In this document: piece by piece, positions 62,015 through 64,000 of the stretch
Numbering within the stretch: the stretch's first letter is position 1
How the letters are laid out: each line of letters begins with the position of its first letter
Translations under genes and position numbers: made by a program
Notes under the pieces: generated by a model
Databases searched by the model: none
What the model was told of the DNA's origin: nothing
What the model saw: only the letters and a program-made list of their open reading frames with translations
Assembly: GCF_027244095.1 (NCBI RefSeq)
Contig: NC_069662.1
Coordinates: 18,502,501 to 18,566,500 of the forward strand
Direction: 5' to 3'
DNA length: 64,000 nt
Origin: Hemicordylus capensis
Lineage: Eukaryota; Chordata; Lepidosauria; Squamata; Cordylidae

Positions 62015-62185
62015 GCCTTCTACTGAGTCAGACCATTGGCTCATCTACTCCCTTGCATTTGTCACAGACAGGAGTCCTCCCAGCTCTGCTGCCCAAGTCA
62101 GTTTTATCTGAAGATGCCAGGAACTGAACCTTCTGCATACAAAGCAGGCACTCTGTCTATGAGATGCAGGCCCCTTCTGCTCTAT
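62015..62185 (-). mobile_element. Sauria SINE, reverse, shortened
   Basis: CTGCCTTCTACTGAGTCAGAC...GATGCCAGGAACTGAACC and TCTGCATACAAAGCAGGCAC on +, the complement of the SINE tail and tRNA-like head. Confidence 0.8.
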
Positions 62186-62637
62186 TCACCCTCAGATGTG
62201 AATCATGTCTCTCTCAAATAAACCCATTCTGCTTGGAACACTAGGAAGTGCACAGACATTACGCCTGAGTAGACCAAATGCAAGCATGGGAGTGTGTGGA
62301 TCATGCCTGCTGGTGTCACGTCTCTGTGTTTAGCATAATGCCTGCACAGAGCCTACCTATCCACATACAGTTGGTATGCACATAAGCGCTGTACGTGAGA
62401 CTGGGGACTCTGATTTTGGCAGGATCCCAAATCAGATGGATGGAGGCGTTGCATGTATAAACTGTGAACACCCAGACTCTGTGCAGAAGTTACACTGAAT
62501 GTGTGTGGGGGCCAACGGAGACACTTCTGCCTCCTTAGTATGAATATTTTTGTCTATTCATAAGTAACTTCTGCACAGCCTTAGATACAGAATTCTGAGT
62601 TTGGGTCTTATAGTGATAAGTGCTGCTGCCCTTACAG

Positions 62638-62780
62638 CAGGGGTTGTCAACTTTGGGTCTCCAGCTTTGTTGGAGTACAACTCCCATCATCCTCAGCCAC
62701 AATGGCTTTGGCCATTGTGGCTGGGGATGATGGGAGTTGTAGTCCAACAACAGCTGGGGACCCAAAGTTGAGAACTATTG
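62638..62780. mobile_element. Palindromic hAT-type MITE (143 bp)
   Basis: CAGGGGTTGTCAACTTTGGG and CCCAAAGTTGAGAACTATTG ends with long near-perfect arms. Flanking CCTTACAG and CCTTAAAG agree at seven of eight positions. Confidence 0.93.
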
Positions 62781-62789
62781 CCTTAAAGT

Positions 62790-64000
62790 AATCACCACTG
62801 GGAGAAAAACAGCTGGGGAGAGGCTGTTTTGGACTGGAAAGTGCAGGTGTGTATGGCGGGGGGGGGGAAGGTTCCATTCCCCCACAACCTCCCATATTGC
62901 TCTTTAAATTCTCCCCATATGAATTCAGCATGAGCTGGGTAGATCATGCTGCCATTACGTCTAGTTTGGCTCAGCTCTGGTTAGAGAAATCTCACTCAAA
63001 AGAAATTAAAGCTTGTTTGGAAAATTCTTTTAATTAATAATATTCATCCTTATTCAAAAGATGGATTCTTTTGGCAACAAAATTCTGCCCTCCCCTGCTT
63101 CCCAGCTAAGCTTTTGAAGGCCATTTAGAAATGATCATATTCTGGTGTGTGTCTGTTCCACACAAACTTCCATAGATATACAAGAATTTGAGGGAGGGCC
63201 CTGGCTGGTAGTATTTCTCCAGATTCCTTCAAGCTCCCACAGAAAGGGGGGTGAAGTCGCATATGTATGTCTCTCCCAAAAAGTAAAGGAAAAGGGCTCA
63301 GAATTTCTGAGGGTGTTTCTGTATGTCTCTGTGCCCCCTACAACTTTCTGAAATTCAAGGCATTCATTTTTGTGGGGCATAGGCCTTCTTTAATTTTATT
63401 TCCCATGGCCCCTGAGGTTTGCAGAATGTCTCACAACTGTCTTGGGATGCACTCTATCACAATGACAATAGTCTTGCGCTTATTTGTCCTACCAAACATT
63501 CTGCAGCGTGGGCAGCCTTTGGGGTGCAGCCTTCTGTCAAATACAGCTCAACTGGACTGTACAACATTTGGGGTACATTCTTTCTCCCTAACACCTGGGA
63601 TTTGTAGAGATTTTGAGTATATTTGATGTCCAGATCAAAAGTTTTTGCCTTGGGGAAAGCAGGAGGGCAATTTCAGAGGGCAAGATTCTAGTGCTCAAGT
63701 TTCCAAGGTCCCCAATAATTTTTGAGATAAAGCTTTTCAACTGGAGCATGCCACATTCTGCTAAGAAATTGCTGTTATCTCTTTTTTCTTTTAAGCCTCT
63801 GAAAGATACATTGAGTGTGTGTATGCGGCAGCGGTGTAAACACCCCTGATACAAACACAACAGTGTGGCTTGGAGGCATCCCATATTATTCTCCTTCATA
63901 TGGGTGGGGGGAGGCGTAACAGTCATCCAGAGGTGAGGACTGTAGCTTCCTCAGTAAGACATCAAATATTGAGGGAGCAACAACCACCCTCAAACATTCA
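62790..64000. other. No gene recognised to the window end
   Basis: Overlapping short open frames on both strands at 63135-63926 lack domain signals. A poly-G run is at 62859-62867. Confidence 0.45.

Overview
This is eukaryotic, almost certainly squamate (lizard or snake) nuclear DNA. The diagnostic signs are many Sauria-type tRNA SINEs (ending in a GGCAGCTTCCTATGTTCC-like tail), SINEs that join a 5S rRNA-derived head to a Sauria body, CR1, L2 and APE-type (Vingi-like) LINEs, a DIRS-family retroelement, and swarms of short palindromic hAT elements with 8-bp target duplications. No bacterial genes, operons, rRNA or CRISPR arrays are present.

The only host gene I can support is a cytosolic sulfotransferase of the SULT2 family, most like SULT2B1, on the + strand. 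Six coding exons (38812-38962, 44598-44806, 48539-48665, 48776-48870, 54307-54487, 59423-59538) join in frame into 292 codons with consensus splice sites and the exon lengths typical of SULT genes. The PAPS-binding loops and catalytic histidine are present, but the usually invariant proline of the TYPKSG loop reads glutamine.

Layout. 1-12.3 kb: intergenic SINE, CR1 and L2 fragments and hAT derivatives. 12.36-18.74 kb: one minus-strand CR1 copy split by a hAT MITE and by a broken DIRS-like element (12703-18453), which itself carries a hAT insertion. 19-22.4 kb: mostly unassigned. 22.4-22.9 kb: probable Helitron. 23.5-27.1 kb: decayed antisense LINE. 27.5-28.4 kb: a TIR element split by a structured hAT derivative. 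28.4-38.4 kb: sparse sequence with two clean hAT copies and a nearly intact L2 reverse-transcriptase region (31347-33245). 38.7-59.5 kb: the sulfotransferase gene with repeat-filled introns. 59.6-64 kb: downstream SINEs and MITEs.

The most striking structure is in sulfotransferase intron 4. A 5S-Sauria SINE is split by a Tc1/mariner derivative (50829-52096, TA duplication, TIRs of about 260 bp), and the right TIR of that element is split by a 488-bp element (51476-51963) with all the marks of a Helitron: TC start, CTAG end, a hairpin 8 nt before CTAG, insertion exactly between A and T. The undamaged left TIR shows the empty site. The Helitron carries CpG-island-like cargo with inverted CCAAT boxes, an ATG in good context, a repetitive Gly/Pro-rich open frame and a splice-donor-like site, which looks like a captured promoter and first exon.

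Repeat family names come from remembered consensus features and were not searched against a library. Target duplications, terminal repeats, reading frames and splice phases were read directly from the sequence.
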